Assembly (NCBI GenBank): GCA_002470645.1
Contig: DKNE01000037.1
Coordinates: forward strand, 65,881-102,589
DNA length: 36,709 nucleotides
Direction: 5' to 3'
Source of the DNA: Patescibacteria group bacterium UBA7396
Lineage (GTDB): Bacteria > Patescibacteriota > Gracilibacteria > BD1-5 > UBA6164
Of this stretch, positions 8,664-20,273 are shown piece by piece. The translations under genes and the position numbers were made by a program. The first letter of the stretch is position 1. Every line of letters starts with the position of its first letter. Below the pieces are notes generated by a model. The model saw only the letters and a list, made by a program, of their open reading frames with translations. It did no database searches and was not told where the DNA came from.

Positions 8664-9791
8664 ATGGATATTATTCAGGAGTTTGAATCAAAAATAAAAA
8701 TAATTGGCTGAGAAAAAGTCTATTCTGCCAGAGAAGTAATGAAAATTTTTTGATATGATAAATGGGAGAGATTTTTATGAGCTATTCATAGAGCTATGTC
8801 TGAAATTATAGAGCAAAAAAAGAGAGATGAAAATTTTGTATTTATAACAGACAGAGCTACTTGAGGAAGACCCAAAGAAGATGTTTTATTAACTCTTTGA
8901 GCATGTTATTTTGTTTTACAAAAGTGTGATGATAGAAAAGAAAATGTTATCATATTGAAAGAATATTTGAATGAAATTTTATCACAAAAAAAATACGATC
9001 AAAAAAAGAATACATTTTTCAAAAATATAAATATGGAAAAAATATTTGTTATTTTCGGTATAGTATTTCTTATTTTTTCAGTGATGTTTTATGTGAAAAA
9101 TTATACTGATTTTTTATATGTAAAAAATTCATCAAATATTTTACAATATACAGTAACTCATAAAGAACTTTCAGAACAAAAAAATAAACAAGAAATCGTC
9201 CTAAAGGAGTATGACCAAAAAATATTTTCACCAGATAGTTCAGTTGTTTCTCCTCAAATAATACTAACTCCTCAAAATATATTAAAAGATTATATAACTC
9301 AAATTCCTTTTCAGTGAGTTTCAAAATCATTTGAATTATGAGAGTATCAAAAATTTATTGATGGGTTTAACCTAAGAACGACTATGATGCAAACATTTTC
9401 TTGAGTATCTCTTGTTGAGGCTTATTTTGAATTATGAAACAATAAGGCTTATAGAGATAGTTGCTCATTGTTATCAACAAAAATGTGTTTATCTTGAAGT
9501 AAAACAAATTTGATTGATTTTTCAAATTTTTGGGAAAAAACTTTAGCTTGATATAGTGTAAAAGAAGTAAAATTAGTTCAAGAATCAGATGAAAAAAATA
9601 TTTATTGTGTACAATATAGGTATAAATTAAAAAATGATATAAGTAATGAATCTATTACAGAAACATTTAATTTTACTACTCAAAAAAAATGATGATATGA
9701 ACAAATAGTTTGAAGATTTTGTGAAAAAATTGATAAATGATGAAGACAAATTAAATGTCCTTTTGATTTACAAACATATTATTGTAAATAA
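8664..9791 (+). CDS. BRO-N/DinD-like domain fused to a membrane anchor and a Cys-bearing outer domain
   Basis: 375 residues. Residues about 1-110 resemble the BRO-N/DinD DNA-binding-type domain: K-V-Y-S-A-R-E-V, then IFGYDKWERF, a NFVFI strand, GGRPKEDVLLT and ACYFVLQ with DDRKE before a final helix. In DinD and phage antirepressors the equivalents are YWSARDL, LGY..YRNF, GG....DVRLSRYACYLI and ADPAKE. A hydrophobic segment at about 125-145 (IFVIFGIVFLIFSVMFYV) follows, then about 230 residues with several Cys (DSC, KMC, YC, RFC, KC, YYC), suited to an oxidising exterior. Eighteen or so UGA glycines occur. The domain order implies a cytoplasmic DNA- or protein-binding head coupled to an outside sensor; this is inference. 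The ATG abuts the recJ terminator. Confidence 0.85.
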
Positions 9792-9794
9792 AAT

Positions 9795-9853
9795 TTGATA
9801 AAAACTTAAAAATTATTAGTATAAAGACATATTTTATTATATGTCTTTTTTTT
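9795..9853 (+). terminator. Terminator with nested promoter of galU
   Basis: Arms AAAGACATAT (9823-9832) and ATATGTCTTT (9839-9848), then a T-run ending at the base before the galU ATG. TATAAA (9820-9825) overlaps the 5' arm by three bases; TTGATA (9795-9800) is a possible -35 with a long 19-base spacer. The geometry is the same as at 8601-8663. Confidence 0.75.
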
Positions 9854-10735
9854 ATGAAAAAAATTACAAAATGTGTTATTCCAGCTGCTTGATTTGGAAC
9901 AAGATTTTTGCCAGCTACGAAAGCTTTACCTAAAGAAATGTTTCCTATTATAGATAAACCAGTGATGCAAATGCTCGTTGAAGAAGCTATTTCTGCTGGA
10001 TGTACGGATATTATTATAGTGACAGGAAGAAGTAAAAGAGCAATAGAAGATCATTTTGACTCAAATCCTGAATTAGAGGAAAGACTTGATAAAGCCTGAA
10101 AATTTGATTATTTAAAAACAGTGAAATGACTCAATAATATGGCAAATATTGTTTATGTAAGACAACCATACCCAAAATGAGATGGAGATGCTATATTGAG
10201 AACAAAAAATCTTATTTGAGATGAACCATTTTTAGTATTATTTTGAGATGATATTATTGACAATGAAGAGAGTGCTGCTTCTCAATTAGTAGATACATAT
10301 TATAGAAAAAATAACCCAGTAATTGCTACTATACCAGTTTCTGATAAAGAAGTAAGTAGTTATGGTATCATTGAGGCAAAAGATAATTGATCTGAAACAT
10401 TTAGTGTATCAAAATTTTTAGAAAAACCAAAACCAAGTGAAACTCTATCAAGAGCTTGAGTAATAGGAAAATATGTATTAACTCCGGATATTTTTGATTA
10501 TTTAGAAAAAGCACCACACGGAAAAGATGGAGAATTAAGACTTGCTGATGCATTTGAATTAATGAGAAGAGAAAAAGATATCTATGGACATAATATAAAA
10601 TGACAAAGATTTGATACAGGAAGTAAAATTTGATTTTTAAAAGCAACTGTAAACTATGCTCTCAAAAATGATGAAATAAAGGATGAATTTGCCCAATATT
10701 TAAGAGAAGTAATATCTTGTATGGATATAAAATAA
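9854..10735 (+). CDS. galU: UTP-glucose-1-phosphate uridylyltransferase
   Basis: 293 residues, typical of bacterial GalU. The N-terminal nucleotide-binding signature PAAGFGTRFLPATKALPKEM is complete, with one of its glycines as UGA. Further GalU motifs are IVTGRSKRAIEDHFD, VRQPYPKGDGDAI, LFGDDI, YGIIEA, SKFLEKPKP, VIGKYVLTPDIF and RFDTGSKIGFLKATV. It makes UDP-glucose from UTP and glucose 1-phosphate, the precursor for surface glycans and glycolipids. No sugar-pathway partner lies next to it. The small membrane gene 31 bases downstream may be co-transcribed. No Shine-Dalgarno site is present; the ATG directly follows a T-run. Confidence 0.96.
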
Positions 10736-10766
10736 TACACAAAAATTTATTTTTCAAATAATAATT

Positions 10767-11030
10767 ATGTGATTTATAATTGATTTATTTTATGCTATAT
10801 TTCTTTTTTGAGTTTGATTTAGTTTGATAAAATATAGAAAAGTAGTAAAATCTTGGACATGAAATTTTGTTTGGGCTGAAAGGTATTTAGGAACTTGAGG
10901 AACCTATCTAGTATTATTACTTCTGGGATGTTTTTTAATGATATGGGGAGTATTATACCCATTTTGATGATTAGAATTAATGTTTTGAACAGGAAATAGC
11001 AGTCCATCTGAATTTAAAATGAAAGAATAA
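10767..11030 (+). CDS. Small two-pass membrane protein
   Basis: 87 residues starting ATG-TGA (Met-Gly). Two hydrophobic segments, about residues 3-20 and 47-70, are separated by a basic loop (KYRKVVKSW), so both ends probably lie outside and the loop inside. Ten or so UGA glycines occur, several in the second segment. It lies 31 bases after galU on the same strand and is followed by a perfect terminator, so it probably ends the galU unit. No family is recognised. The high UGA density and clean stop support a real gene. Confidence 0.75.
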
Positions 11031-11062
11031 AAAAGAAACAATGATCATTGTTTCTTTTTTAT
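11031..11062 (+). terminator. Intrinsic terminator
   Basis: Perfect palindrome AAGAAACAAT / ATTGTTTCTT followed by six T, directly after the stop at 11030. Confidence 0.9.
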
Positions 11063-11163
11063 TTTGAATTTTTATTTTTTTACCTATAATTATTTTTAGA
11101 CTATGAAAAAGAATAAAAATTATAAAAATGCTTTGAAATAGATTATCTTGTAACCAAAAATTT

Positions 11164-12717
11164 ATGAAAAAAATTACAAATACACTTTTATCTTTTGTTG
11201 TATCATTCATTTGTTTCACACAAATTTCTTTTTGAGCAAATATAAATCAAAAATTAGAAATAGAACCCTCAAGATGAATTATTTTTGAATTTATTTGAGA
11301 TTACTTATTATCAGATATTCCAGAAAGTTATAACTATATTGAATTGTATTATAACGATGTAAAAAAAACAGATAAACAATATAAAAATTTACAAAAAATA
11401 GTTTATACTTGAGCTCTTCCTAATAAAAAGATAAATGTAAATATGACTTCAAAAATGAATGCATACCAATTTTTTGAAGTTATCAAATATATTACCGGAT
11501 ATGATTTTCTTACAAGAGAAAATGAAGATTTACTTAAAAAGAGAAATGTAAAAAATTCTGATTTAGTTATGGTAAAAGAGATAATAGAAAGTGGTATATA
11601 TGATGAAGATGATGATAAACTAGAATATTATCTGGAAGTACTAAAAACACCAGAAGAACAAAATAAGATGAAAATTTTTTTTGATGTTTATTATACGCTT
11701 ATTAGTGATTATTACGGAAGTGATGATGTGGATGTAAATAATCTATTATATTCAAGTATTGAATGACTTGCTGATGGAGCATGAGACCAATTTAGTGTTT
11801 ATTTTCCTCCGACAGAATCAAAAAACTTTGAAGAAAGTTTGTCTTGAGAATTTGAATGAATCGGGGCATATGTTGAAATGGAAAAACCATGAATTTTAAA
11901 AATAATTACCCCAATTGTATGATCTCCGTCAGAAAAATCTTGATTGAAAGGATGAGATATTATTACAAAAATTGATGGGTGGGAAATTCAAAAAAATACT
12001 ATAGTAAATGATGCGGTAGCAAAAATTAAGGGGACAGCAGGAACGAGCGTTGTATTGACTATTATGAGAGACGGAGAAACTTTTGAAGTAAGTGTTACAA
12101 GAGCAAAAATAATTTTAAAAGATGTGGAGTTTAAAAAAGTTCAAAATGGATATTTTTATATTCAAGTAAAAAATTTTTGAGATAAAGTATTTAAAGAATT
12201 TAAAGCTTCTTTGGATGAATTAAAGTTGTCATGATCTAAAAAAGTTATTATTGATTTAAGAAATAATCCAGGGGGATATTTAGACCAAGTGACTGATATG
12301 TTAAGTTTATTTGTACCAAAATGAGATAAAACAGCAATTATACAATATAAAGATTTTGATTATAATTATTATTCAGCATGATATGATTATCTGAATTTAT
12401 GAGATTATCAAGTGTATGTATTGATTAATTCTTGAACTGCATCTGCTTCTGAAATAATGGCAGGTACACTTAAAGATTATTTTCCAAATATTGTACTTAT
12501 CTGAGAAACAACATATGGGAAATGATCAGTGCAAACAATGAGGAGTTACTATGATGGAAGTATGTTTAAGTATACTATTGCAAAATGGGCAACTGGGAAA
12601 ACAAAAAGTCAAATAGATAAAATTTGAATTTCTCCAGATGTAGAAGTGATACTTGATAGTGAATCTTTTTCAAAATGAATTGATAATCAACTCGATTATA
12701 TTTTTAATAAATATTAA
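11164..12717 (+). CDS. Secreted S41-family C-terminal processing protease (CtpA-like) with PDZ domain
   Basis: 517 residues. A signal peptide (MKKITNTLLSFVVSFICFTQISFGA) is followed by an N-terminal region with acidic helices, a PDZ domain (about 228-315, IGAYVEMEKPGILKII and GGDIITKIDG), and the S41 catalytic domain. Catalytic Ser427 sits in NSGTASASEIMAG and Lys453 in TTYGKGSVQT; the 26-residue spacing fits CtpB-type Ser/Lys dyads. RNNPGG, a conserved strand, lies upstream. Glycines of the PDZ and of the Ser and Lys motifs are often UGA. The enzyme should cleave exported proteins at or outside the membrane. The next gene, also secreted, starts 11 bases later, so they are likely co-transcribed. 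The N-terminal 180 residues before PDZ are longer than in typical CtpA. Confidence 0.93.
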
Positions 12718-12728
12718 AATAAAAAAAT

Positions 12729-14444
12729 ATGAAACAAAAAATAATTTTAATTCTTTTGATAGTTTTTTCTTTTTCATATTCTTTAACTCAAGCTTATACG
12801 CAAGCTGATTTGAGATTATTTTACGATAAATTATATGTAAAAATTGAAAGCAAAACTGGACAGCAAGATCAAAAAACTTTACCGGTTCTTTTATCTGTTG
12901 ATGAAAAACTAAAAGCAGTTTTAAAAACAACTCAGAATACAAAAAATAAAATTATTTTAAACACACTTCTTTCTTTAAATAAAGAAAAAATAATATTTAT
13001 TCAGAATAAACAACAAAATACTCTTACTCAAGATACTTCTTGAACATGACCAAAATCTCACCCACAATATATTAATAATTTATTAAAAAACTGATATACC
13101 TATCTTGATATATCATCAAATGCAGAATTTGTTCAAGATCAAAAATTGTATAAATTTATTTTTAAAAAATATTATGAACTTGATATTAATAATCATGCAT
13201 ATTTTATTAAAAATGCTTTGCCCAATTCGGTTATCGTATGGAATAAAAATAAATATATTCTCACAAATGATTTTACTACTGAAAGAAAATATACATATCA
13301 AGATTTAGAATGAATGTTCACTCATTTTATAGATACTAAAGCACCATATAAGCTAGAATCAGGAACATATTTTTGATATAAATACAATTATTATATATTT
13401 TTTGATGATGTACAAAGTTTTTCTCAAAGTGATTTTTTAGTAAATAAAATAGATTTTAAAACTACTCTTTTTATCAGAGATGGAGATAAGTATTTTTTTT
13501 CAAATGATTATCAAATTATAAAACTCATATGAGAAAGTATGATTTCTCAAATTTCTAATAAAAAAGAATTTATTTCTAGTGTACTGGATGATAATAAATT
13601 TTTTCCTTGAGATTATAGTGATATTCTTTTTCAAATACAAAAAACTACTTTAAATCTTATTTCCGCAAATGATACAAAAGAGCAAAAAATAAGAAAAATA
13701 TATGATTTTATAATACAACAAATTTCATATTATGATACCTATACTCTTGATGGAAATAAGCAAGTTTTTTCTTGAGTACTTACGTATAAAAATAGTACTT
13801 GAGTATGTGATGGGTACACAAAATTATTTTTATATATGCTCTCTTTTGCTTGAATAGAAGATGTAGAAATTAAAAGAGGTTTTGCTTATGATAATAGGGA
13901 TTTTCCAAATTATTGACATGCTTGGGTGCGTATTTGAGATGTTTATTATGACCCTACTTTTGATGATCCTATTGGATGATCAAGAAATGGAAATTATTAT
14001 TATTTTGGTATTCCAAAACCACTTATGTATGTAAATAGATTTGATGGTATAGTGATTCCTGAACACCTCAAAAAAATGTCTATTGACGAGAGGAAAGCAT
14101 TGGTGGTAAAAAATATGTATGAGATTTTCAATGATTATAGAAATTTTGCTCTTATGAATACTATAAGAAATAGAAAATATTTATGAATTGAACATTCACA
14201 AAAAATAACCTTACCTCTTATTTTAGAAAAAATGAAACCAGAAGAAGTTCATTCTGGGGCATTTTATCATCAATGATATAAGTTTGTGATTCGTTCTCTG
14301 AGCTATTATACTTTAACAGAAAATAATATAGAAACTATTATTTTAAGTCCAAAGGTAGATTTAGAAGATATGTATGTACTTAAGTGGCATAAAGATGATT
14401 GAACTTTTGATTATCGTTTAGCTTATGATGTAATTTTTGAATAA
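12729..14444 (+). CDS. Secreted transglutaminase-like protein
   Basis: 571 residues. Signal peptide MKQKIILILLIVFSFSYSLTQA, then a long helical, Lys/Asn/Phe-rich region. The transglutaminase-like core spans about 325-415: Cys360 in STGVCDGYTKLF, His397 in YGHAW and Asp408 in YYDPTFDD, giving an intact Cys-His-Asp triad with family spacing. The Gly before His397 is UGA. Members of this superfamily act as cysteine peptidases or cross-linking enzymes; the present reaction is not known from sequence. It is 11 bases after the S41 protease gene and one base before the SpoU gene, so it sits inside an operon. About 155 residues after the core form an unassigned C-terminal domain. Confidence 0.9.
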
Positions 14445-14445
14445 T

Positions 14446-14898
14446 ATGGAAAAAATAATATTGCTTGATTCTATTCGTTCTATGCAAAATGTGTGAGCTA
14501 TTTTTAGAAATGCAGATGGATCATGATTTCAAAAAATTATTCTTGCTGGACATACTCCTATTCCTCCTAGAGGCGATATTTCAAAAACAGCGCTTTGAGC
14601 AGAAAATACTATTGATTGGGAATATTATGAAAATATTATGGAAGTTTTGAGTGAATTAAGAAAAAAATGATTTCAAATTTTAGCTGTTGAACTTACTCCA
14701 ACAGCTATTGACTATAGAACTCTTTTTTGACAGAATTTTGAAAAAATTTGTTTAGTAATGTGAAATGAAGTTTCTTGAGTTTCTCAAGAAGTTTTGAATT
14801 TTTGTGATAAACATGTTATAATACCAATGCATTGACAAAAAAATTCTCTCAATGTATCAGTTGCAGCATGAATTGTTATGTATGCAATGAGTAATTAA
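14446..14898 (+). CDS. SpoU/TrmH-family RNA 2'-O-methyltransferase
   Basis: 150 residues, short like TrmL-type enzymes and lacking the N-terminal substrate-binding domain of TrmH or RlmB. SPOUT knot motifs in order: SMQNVGAIFRNADG (motif 1, Asn and Arg), LVMGNEVSGVS (motif 2), and IPMHGQKNSLNVSVAAGIVMY (motif 3), which form the AdoMet pocket in a dimer. Many motif glycines are UGA. It methylates a ribose 2'-OH in tRNA or rRNA; the target cannot be told. The ATG comes one base after the transglutaminase stop (TAA-T-ATG). A cytoplasmic RNA enzyme between exported proteins implies operon position by convenience and not shared function. Confidence 0.92.
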
Positions 14899-14909
14899 AA
14901 TTAAGCGTA

Positions 14910-16874
14910 ATGAAGATGAAAAAAATTTTAAAAAGTATAATTTTCTTTTTGATACTCCAGGGAATATCTCCAACTTTTGCTTCTGAAAAAGTAGAGGATG
15001 TTTTTGTTGATATAAAAAAAGATTATATATATTATAATGAGATTCAAAACTTATATGATAAATGAGTTATAAGACTTGATTTAGATGGGAAATTTAATCC
15101 AAATAAATTATTATCAAGGGACGAGTTTATTTGAATAGCTATGGAAGTATGATGTACTAAATGTATTCAACCATATGTTTCTCCAGAATATATTATAAAA
15201 TATAATAACCAAAAAACTTTTTATGATGTAAGTAATACAAATGATTATGCATATTGTATTGCTGACGCATATGTAAAAGATGTAGTAAAGTGATATTCAC
15301 CTTCATATGTTTGTCAAGATGGGACAACTAAATCTTGAGAAATACCATTTTGTACCAATAATAATATTACACTGGAAGAGGCAGTTGCATTTTTACTCAG
15401 AAATTCAAGTGTGTTTACTATACAAGATAATCAAAATATTATCACGCAAATACAAACTTGACTCATCACTCAAAATTTATCAAAAGATGTAGGTATAAAG
15501 AATACAGATGGGAGTGTTTATACTTTCTATGGATACTTTCAAAAAGCGCTTCAATTGAATTATATTGAATATGATATATATGGAAAAGAGAAAAAATATC
15601 AATTTATAGAGATGGATTCAAATGGTAATCTCAATCCAAAACAATATATAACCAAACAAGATTTCTTAAAAATGGCGTATATTATTTCTAAAACCAATTC
15701 TTGTGCTTGAGAATATAGTTGAGATACAGATACAAAAATAGGACTTCAAATCAAAGTTTATGATAAAATATGTGCTCCTGACCAAACAAATTGTAAAAAA
15801 TCTGAATGAACCGATTCAGAAGGAATATATGATTTTCAAGCAGATATTTCACTTCAATGTGAAAAAGGAGTAAAAGAAGTTCTATGGACTTTTTATAATA
15901 AAGATACAAAAGAAAATGTTGTTACGAATCAAGAATATTTAGATAATTATAAATTACCATCAAAAGGAAATTGGGTTGTGAGATTAGTCGCGCAAGATAG
16001 TTGTTGAAATCAATCATCAGCAGAAGTTGCACTATCAACTTCTCAAGTTCTTTCTCTTCAAATACAGGCAACTCATACCTCTGGAACAGGATTTTTAAAA
16101 ACAGGATTTACTTCTATTACAAATTGTCAAAATTGTAATTATAATTGGGATTTTTGAGATGGGGAAAAGTCACAAGATAAAAATCCAACTCATACTTTTG
16201 AAAAAGCTGGATCATATAATGTAATATTAAAAGTAACAGATCAAAATGGAAATACAGCACAATCAAAAATTTCTATCTATGTAGCAAATATTTTAAATGA
16301 TAAAATATTAGAGTTAGAAAAAGAGTTGTGAAAAAATGATATTTTGGATGAAATAAAAAATATTACCAATCAAGATGAAATAAAAAAGAAATTAGATGAA
16401 CTTGAAAAAGAAATTTGAAAAAATCCTCTTTTAGATGAAATCAAGAGTTCTCTTAATCAATCTGCTCTACAAAACCTTTCTCAGATAGATACTGATGGAG
16501 ATGGTGTTATGGATGATGTAGATAAATGTATGAATATTTTTGGAAGTAAAGATAATTTTTGATGTCCTATTTTAGATAAGCAGTGTTTAATAAATAGTGA
16601 GATAGATACTTGTTGAAGTGGATATATGTGTAATTCAAAATGATACTGTGAAATAAAAAAGCAAAAAAACATTACTTCAAGTTGTATATTACCTAATAAC
16701 GATTCATCTATATTTTGAAATCTGCTATGTAATAGTTGTCCATGTGAATATAGTTTTGATTTCCTTGCTACTTTGAGAAAATGTGATGTTGTTATTCCAG
16801 CTATCGTTTCACCAGATGGTAAAAAAATGTATGGAAAATGAACTCCATATGAGATACCTTATGAATATAAATAA
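14910..16874 (+). CDS. Secreted SLH-repeat protein with PKD domain and calcium-binding repeat
   Basis: 654 residues; the start is ATG-AAG-ATG, with either Met possible. A signal peptide precedes ASEKVEDVFVDI. S-layer-homology-like repeats cover the first about 280 residues (FVDIKKDYIYYNEIQNLYDK, then a YAYCIADAYVKDV repeat, then a third near QYITKQDFLKMAY). A PKD domain (about 375-455) shows NYNWDFGDG and PTHTFEKAGSYNVILKV. A short coiled stretch leads to a thrombospondin type-3-like calcium motif, DTDGDGVMDDVDKC (about 525-538), and a Cys-rich tail. The Gly in WDFGDG is UGA. Such architecture fits a cell-surface or S-layer-attached adhesion or sensing protein. It closes the operon that begins with the S41 protease, which may process it. 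A strong terminator follows. Confidence 0.88.
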
Positions 16875-16909
16875 AAAAAAATGAGTTTTTAAAAACTCAT
16901 TTTTTTTAA
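16873..16909. terminator. Bidirectional intrinsic terminator
   Basis: Perfect stem AAATGAGTTTTT / AAAAACTCATTT flanked by A- and T-runs, between the convergent stops at 16874 (+) and 16906 (-). Confidence 0.9.
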
Positions 16910-19900
16910 CATTTCATATTACTTTCTTCCATACATTTATTCCAAGATTTTTTCTGACTTTCATAATAAAATATTGGGATAGCTATAAGTGTGAGTATCG
17001 CAGAGGTTGAAAGTCACCATACGATTGACCGAGCCAGTCCAGACCATACTGGGTCAGATGTTATTTTTATAGCTCAAAATATAGCAGCTATACTCGTGAG
17101 CATAATCGGCATAAATCTGATATATCCAGCATTTATAATGGCTTTTTCTATAGTCCATCATTGTTTTTTGAGTATATCGATATAGTCAACGAGTAGGATA
17201 GCATTCCCAACTACGATTCCAGCTAAAGAAATCACTCAAATCATTCCTGTTGCATTAAAATACTCATTTTTTAAGAGATATAGAAGAGAAAATCAAGGAA
17301 AAATTCCAAAAAATCCGAGTAAAAATGGTAACATCACGATTCCAGCAACCGCAAAACTTCTAAACTGTCAAACAATCAGAAAATAAATAGTGAGTATTGC
17401 TATAATCATCGCAGTCCCAAGATCACGAAATGTATCCATAGTGAGCTTCCATTCCCCATCCCATTCTAATGTATAAATCTTTCCATCTTGTATACCTTTA
17501 TAGGTGATATCATAAAAAGAACTATTAATTACTTCATATTTTCCATCAAGAAATGTATCAGATTTTAATATTCACATCAAGGTGATGATAGGATATACCA
17601 CAGAATTATCTCACATTTCTGCATAAATGAAATGAGCTTTTTCTCTTGAGTCAGTATTTATTTCAGGATTTACAAAATCATATTGTATCGTTGCAATACT
17701 TGAAAGCGGTATTTTTATACCTTCAGGATTGGTAAAAGAAATCTTTTCTAAAAGTTCTTGACTTTCACTCAGTTCATTTTTTACTCATAAGAGGATATAA
17801 GAAGCTTCCAGAGAATTTTTATCTTGAATTACATTTATTTTTGTGGTATTTTTTGCTATAGCAATGCTTTGAGCTATTTGATTTATATCAAGTCATGCTC
17901 TTGAAATAGACTCATGATCAAGAACGATATTTATTTTTCTATAGGTAGTTGAAAGAGAATTTCATACGTCAGCTAGTTTATCAGAGATTTCTCTTTTTTT
18001 TACTTCTTGGAATACTTTTTGAGTGAAATTTTCAAGTTGCTGTTCACCATCTCATCACTTTATTTTTATCATAAAAGTAGCTCTTACGGGAGGTCCTGGA
18101 GGATCTTCGAGAAGTCTTATTTTTATGTCAGGATATCTACTCAAAAGATATTCTCTGAGTAAAGGACGTATTTCAAAAGTAAATATTTCTGATTTTATCC
18201 TTTGCTTATATTCTTCTTTTGGAAGTAGGTTGATTCTTGAGGATATTTGATTTTCATCTTTTCTATCTCATCATCAACGAAATAAATTCGCAAAATCTCA
18301 CATAAATGGAATCCCTATGCTCGAAGATATATTTTTCGTAATTTTGAGGTCTAAAGGAAGTTTTTCATTATTCAGGAAAAAATCTTGGACACTTTTTTCT
18401 ATTTGCAGCATTTTTTCAACACTGGTCCCCCTGGGAGCATCTATCCAAAGATACACTTGGTCTTTATTTGATTTTGGTAACATACGAGCTTTAAAGATAC
18501 CAAAAGAGATAGGAAGTATGATGACCAGAAAAAGTGATATCCAAAAAGTAACTTTAAATATTTTTCTATTTCTGGATGCCTTTTTATCATCACGAATAAA
18601 AATATCCATGATTTTTAGATAGATATGTCTTATATCAAATTTATTTTTATTTTTTCCCGGCTCTTTTTTACTCTCCTCAGTAATATTACTACTCATTAGA
18701 TATGAAACCCAAGGATTGATAGAAAAAGCTACAATAATAGAAAAAATAAGGGCAATAATAGCAAATTTTGGAATCGGTCACATATATTCTCACATCATCC
18801 CGGTTACAGCAAACATTCCAGCAAATGAAAGTATTTTTGTAACTGTTGAGAGAATTACTCCAGGTCATACTTCTTGTACTGCTTCAAGTATAGCATCTTT
18901 TTTGTTTTTCCCAGTATGTTTTCTTTCTTCCAAATGTCTATGAATATTTTCTACTACTACGATAGAATCATCAACGAGCATTCAGATAACGAGTATTAAT
19001 GCAAAAAGAGAAATTCTGTTAATATCGTATCATACGATAAAAGCATATAAAAATACTAAAGAGAGAATGAGAGGAATAGAAGTGGCTGTATTGAGTGCAT
19101 TTTTCCATCCAAGAAAAAATATAAGGATAATTACCACGATAATAATTGATTGAATCAGATCAGTAATGAGATGCCCAGTTGCAAGAGCAGCTTCTTCTCA
19201 TTCATCTTGAATGATAGATATTTTGATATCAGAGGGGAGATTATTTTTTATAATTTCCATTTGTTTTTTTATCTCTTTGGTAACAGAAACTCCATTTGTT
19301 CCTACTTGTTTTCAAACTCATAAAAGTACTGAGGGGCTTCATATGTTTTCTTTTTGCGAAAAAATAGTATATGATGAGAGTCTCTTTTCTCAGTGGGAAA
19401 AAGATGCTATATCTCATAAATAAATTATTTTTCCATTTCTATTTGAAATAATGAGTTTTTTTAGTGCTTCGATAGTATTTAATTTTCATGATGTTTCTAT
19501 AAATACTCTTTCTCCATTATTAAGATGAAAATTTCCGTTTGGAAGACTTAAATCATTATTTTTTAATACCTGGTAGATTTCCATAATATCGGTATGAAGA
19601 CTTTCTATTTTTTCTAAATCAAGAGAAATAACGATATTATTTTTTATTCATCCTATGATCTCAAGCGTAGTAACATTTTTAATGACTTTTAATTCCTCTT
19701 TTATCGTATTTGCTACTTGACGAAGATATATTTGTTTTTCTTGATGGGAAATATTTCCACTTCAAACATAAGAAATCGCATAGGTAATTTGAGGAAGTTC
19801 ATCAGGATTCAATGTTTTTATAATTGGATTTTCTACTCCGATAGGCTTTAAATCCATATTTTGGGATAACTTTTGATTGAGACGTATTTTTGCATTTTCG

Positions 19901-20208
19901 GCATTTTCTCACACATGAAATTTTGCCATAACTCATATATAATTGTCTCATGCAGTTCAAAATACTTCATCAATTCACTCTATTTCCATAAGTTTATTTT
20001 CTAATTCGTTCATAATGAGTCTTTGATTTTCTCAAGATGACATACTTGGAGATGAAATAAAAATATGAAAAGCTGGAGCGATAATCGTAGGATTGTATTG
20101 TTTGGGAATCATAAAATAGCTTCCTATTCACGATATGAGGGTAACGATAATGAAAACTATGGTAAGTTTTGAATTTTTTATAAAAAAATCAGCAAAGGTT
20201 GCAAACAT
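16906..20208 (-). CDS. RND-family efflux transporter (AcrB/HAE1-like permease)
   Basis: 1100 residues, full RND length. A transmembrane helix opens the protein, followed by the first large loop, then helices with the essential proton-relay pair D413-D414 in GMLVDDSIVVVENI. After the central cytoplasmic part and a second large loop come the last helices, with LAGIVVGNAILLVDYIDI and GYIRFMPIMLTSIAAIFG, characteristic of RND helices 10-11. More than 40 glycines are UGA. It exports drugs or lipophilic compounds using the proton gradient, with the adaptor lipoprotein gene upstream. The single CGG codon of the gene (residue 1060, bases 17029-17031) lies in the last helix region, GLA-x-SIVWGL, where Trp would fit. 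A small plus-strand unit separates this gene from its adaptor. No outer-membrane channel gene is present. Confidence 0.94.
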
Positions 20209-20245
20209 AAAATGAAGTTATAAAATATTAATTTTGTAAATAAAA

Positions 20246-20273
20246 TTGACAAAATATAAAAAATGATTATAAA
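20246..20273 (+). promoter_or_regulatory. Promoter of the inserted small unit
   Basis: TTGACA (about 20247-20252) and TATAAA (about 20269-20274) are separated by 16 bases, giving a leader of about 45 bases before the ATG at 20330. Confidence 0.65.

Noticed and set aside
10401..11219. Several minus-strand frames opposite galU and its small neighbour
   Set aside because: They are AT-rich shadows with Phe/Leu/Ile-biased translations and no motifs, opposite well-supported genes.
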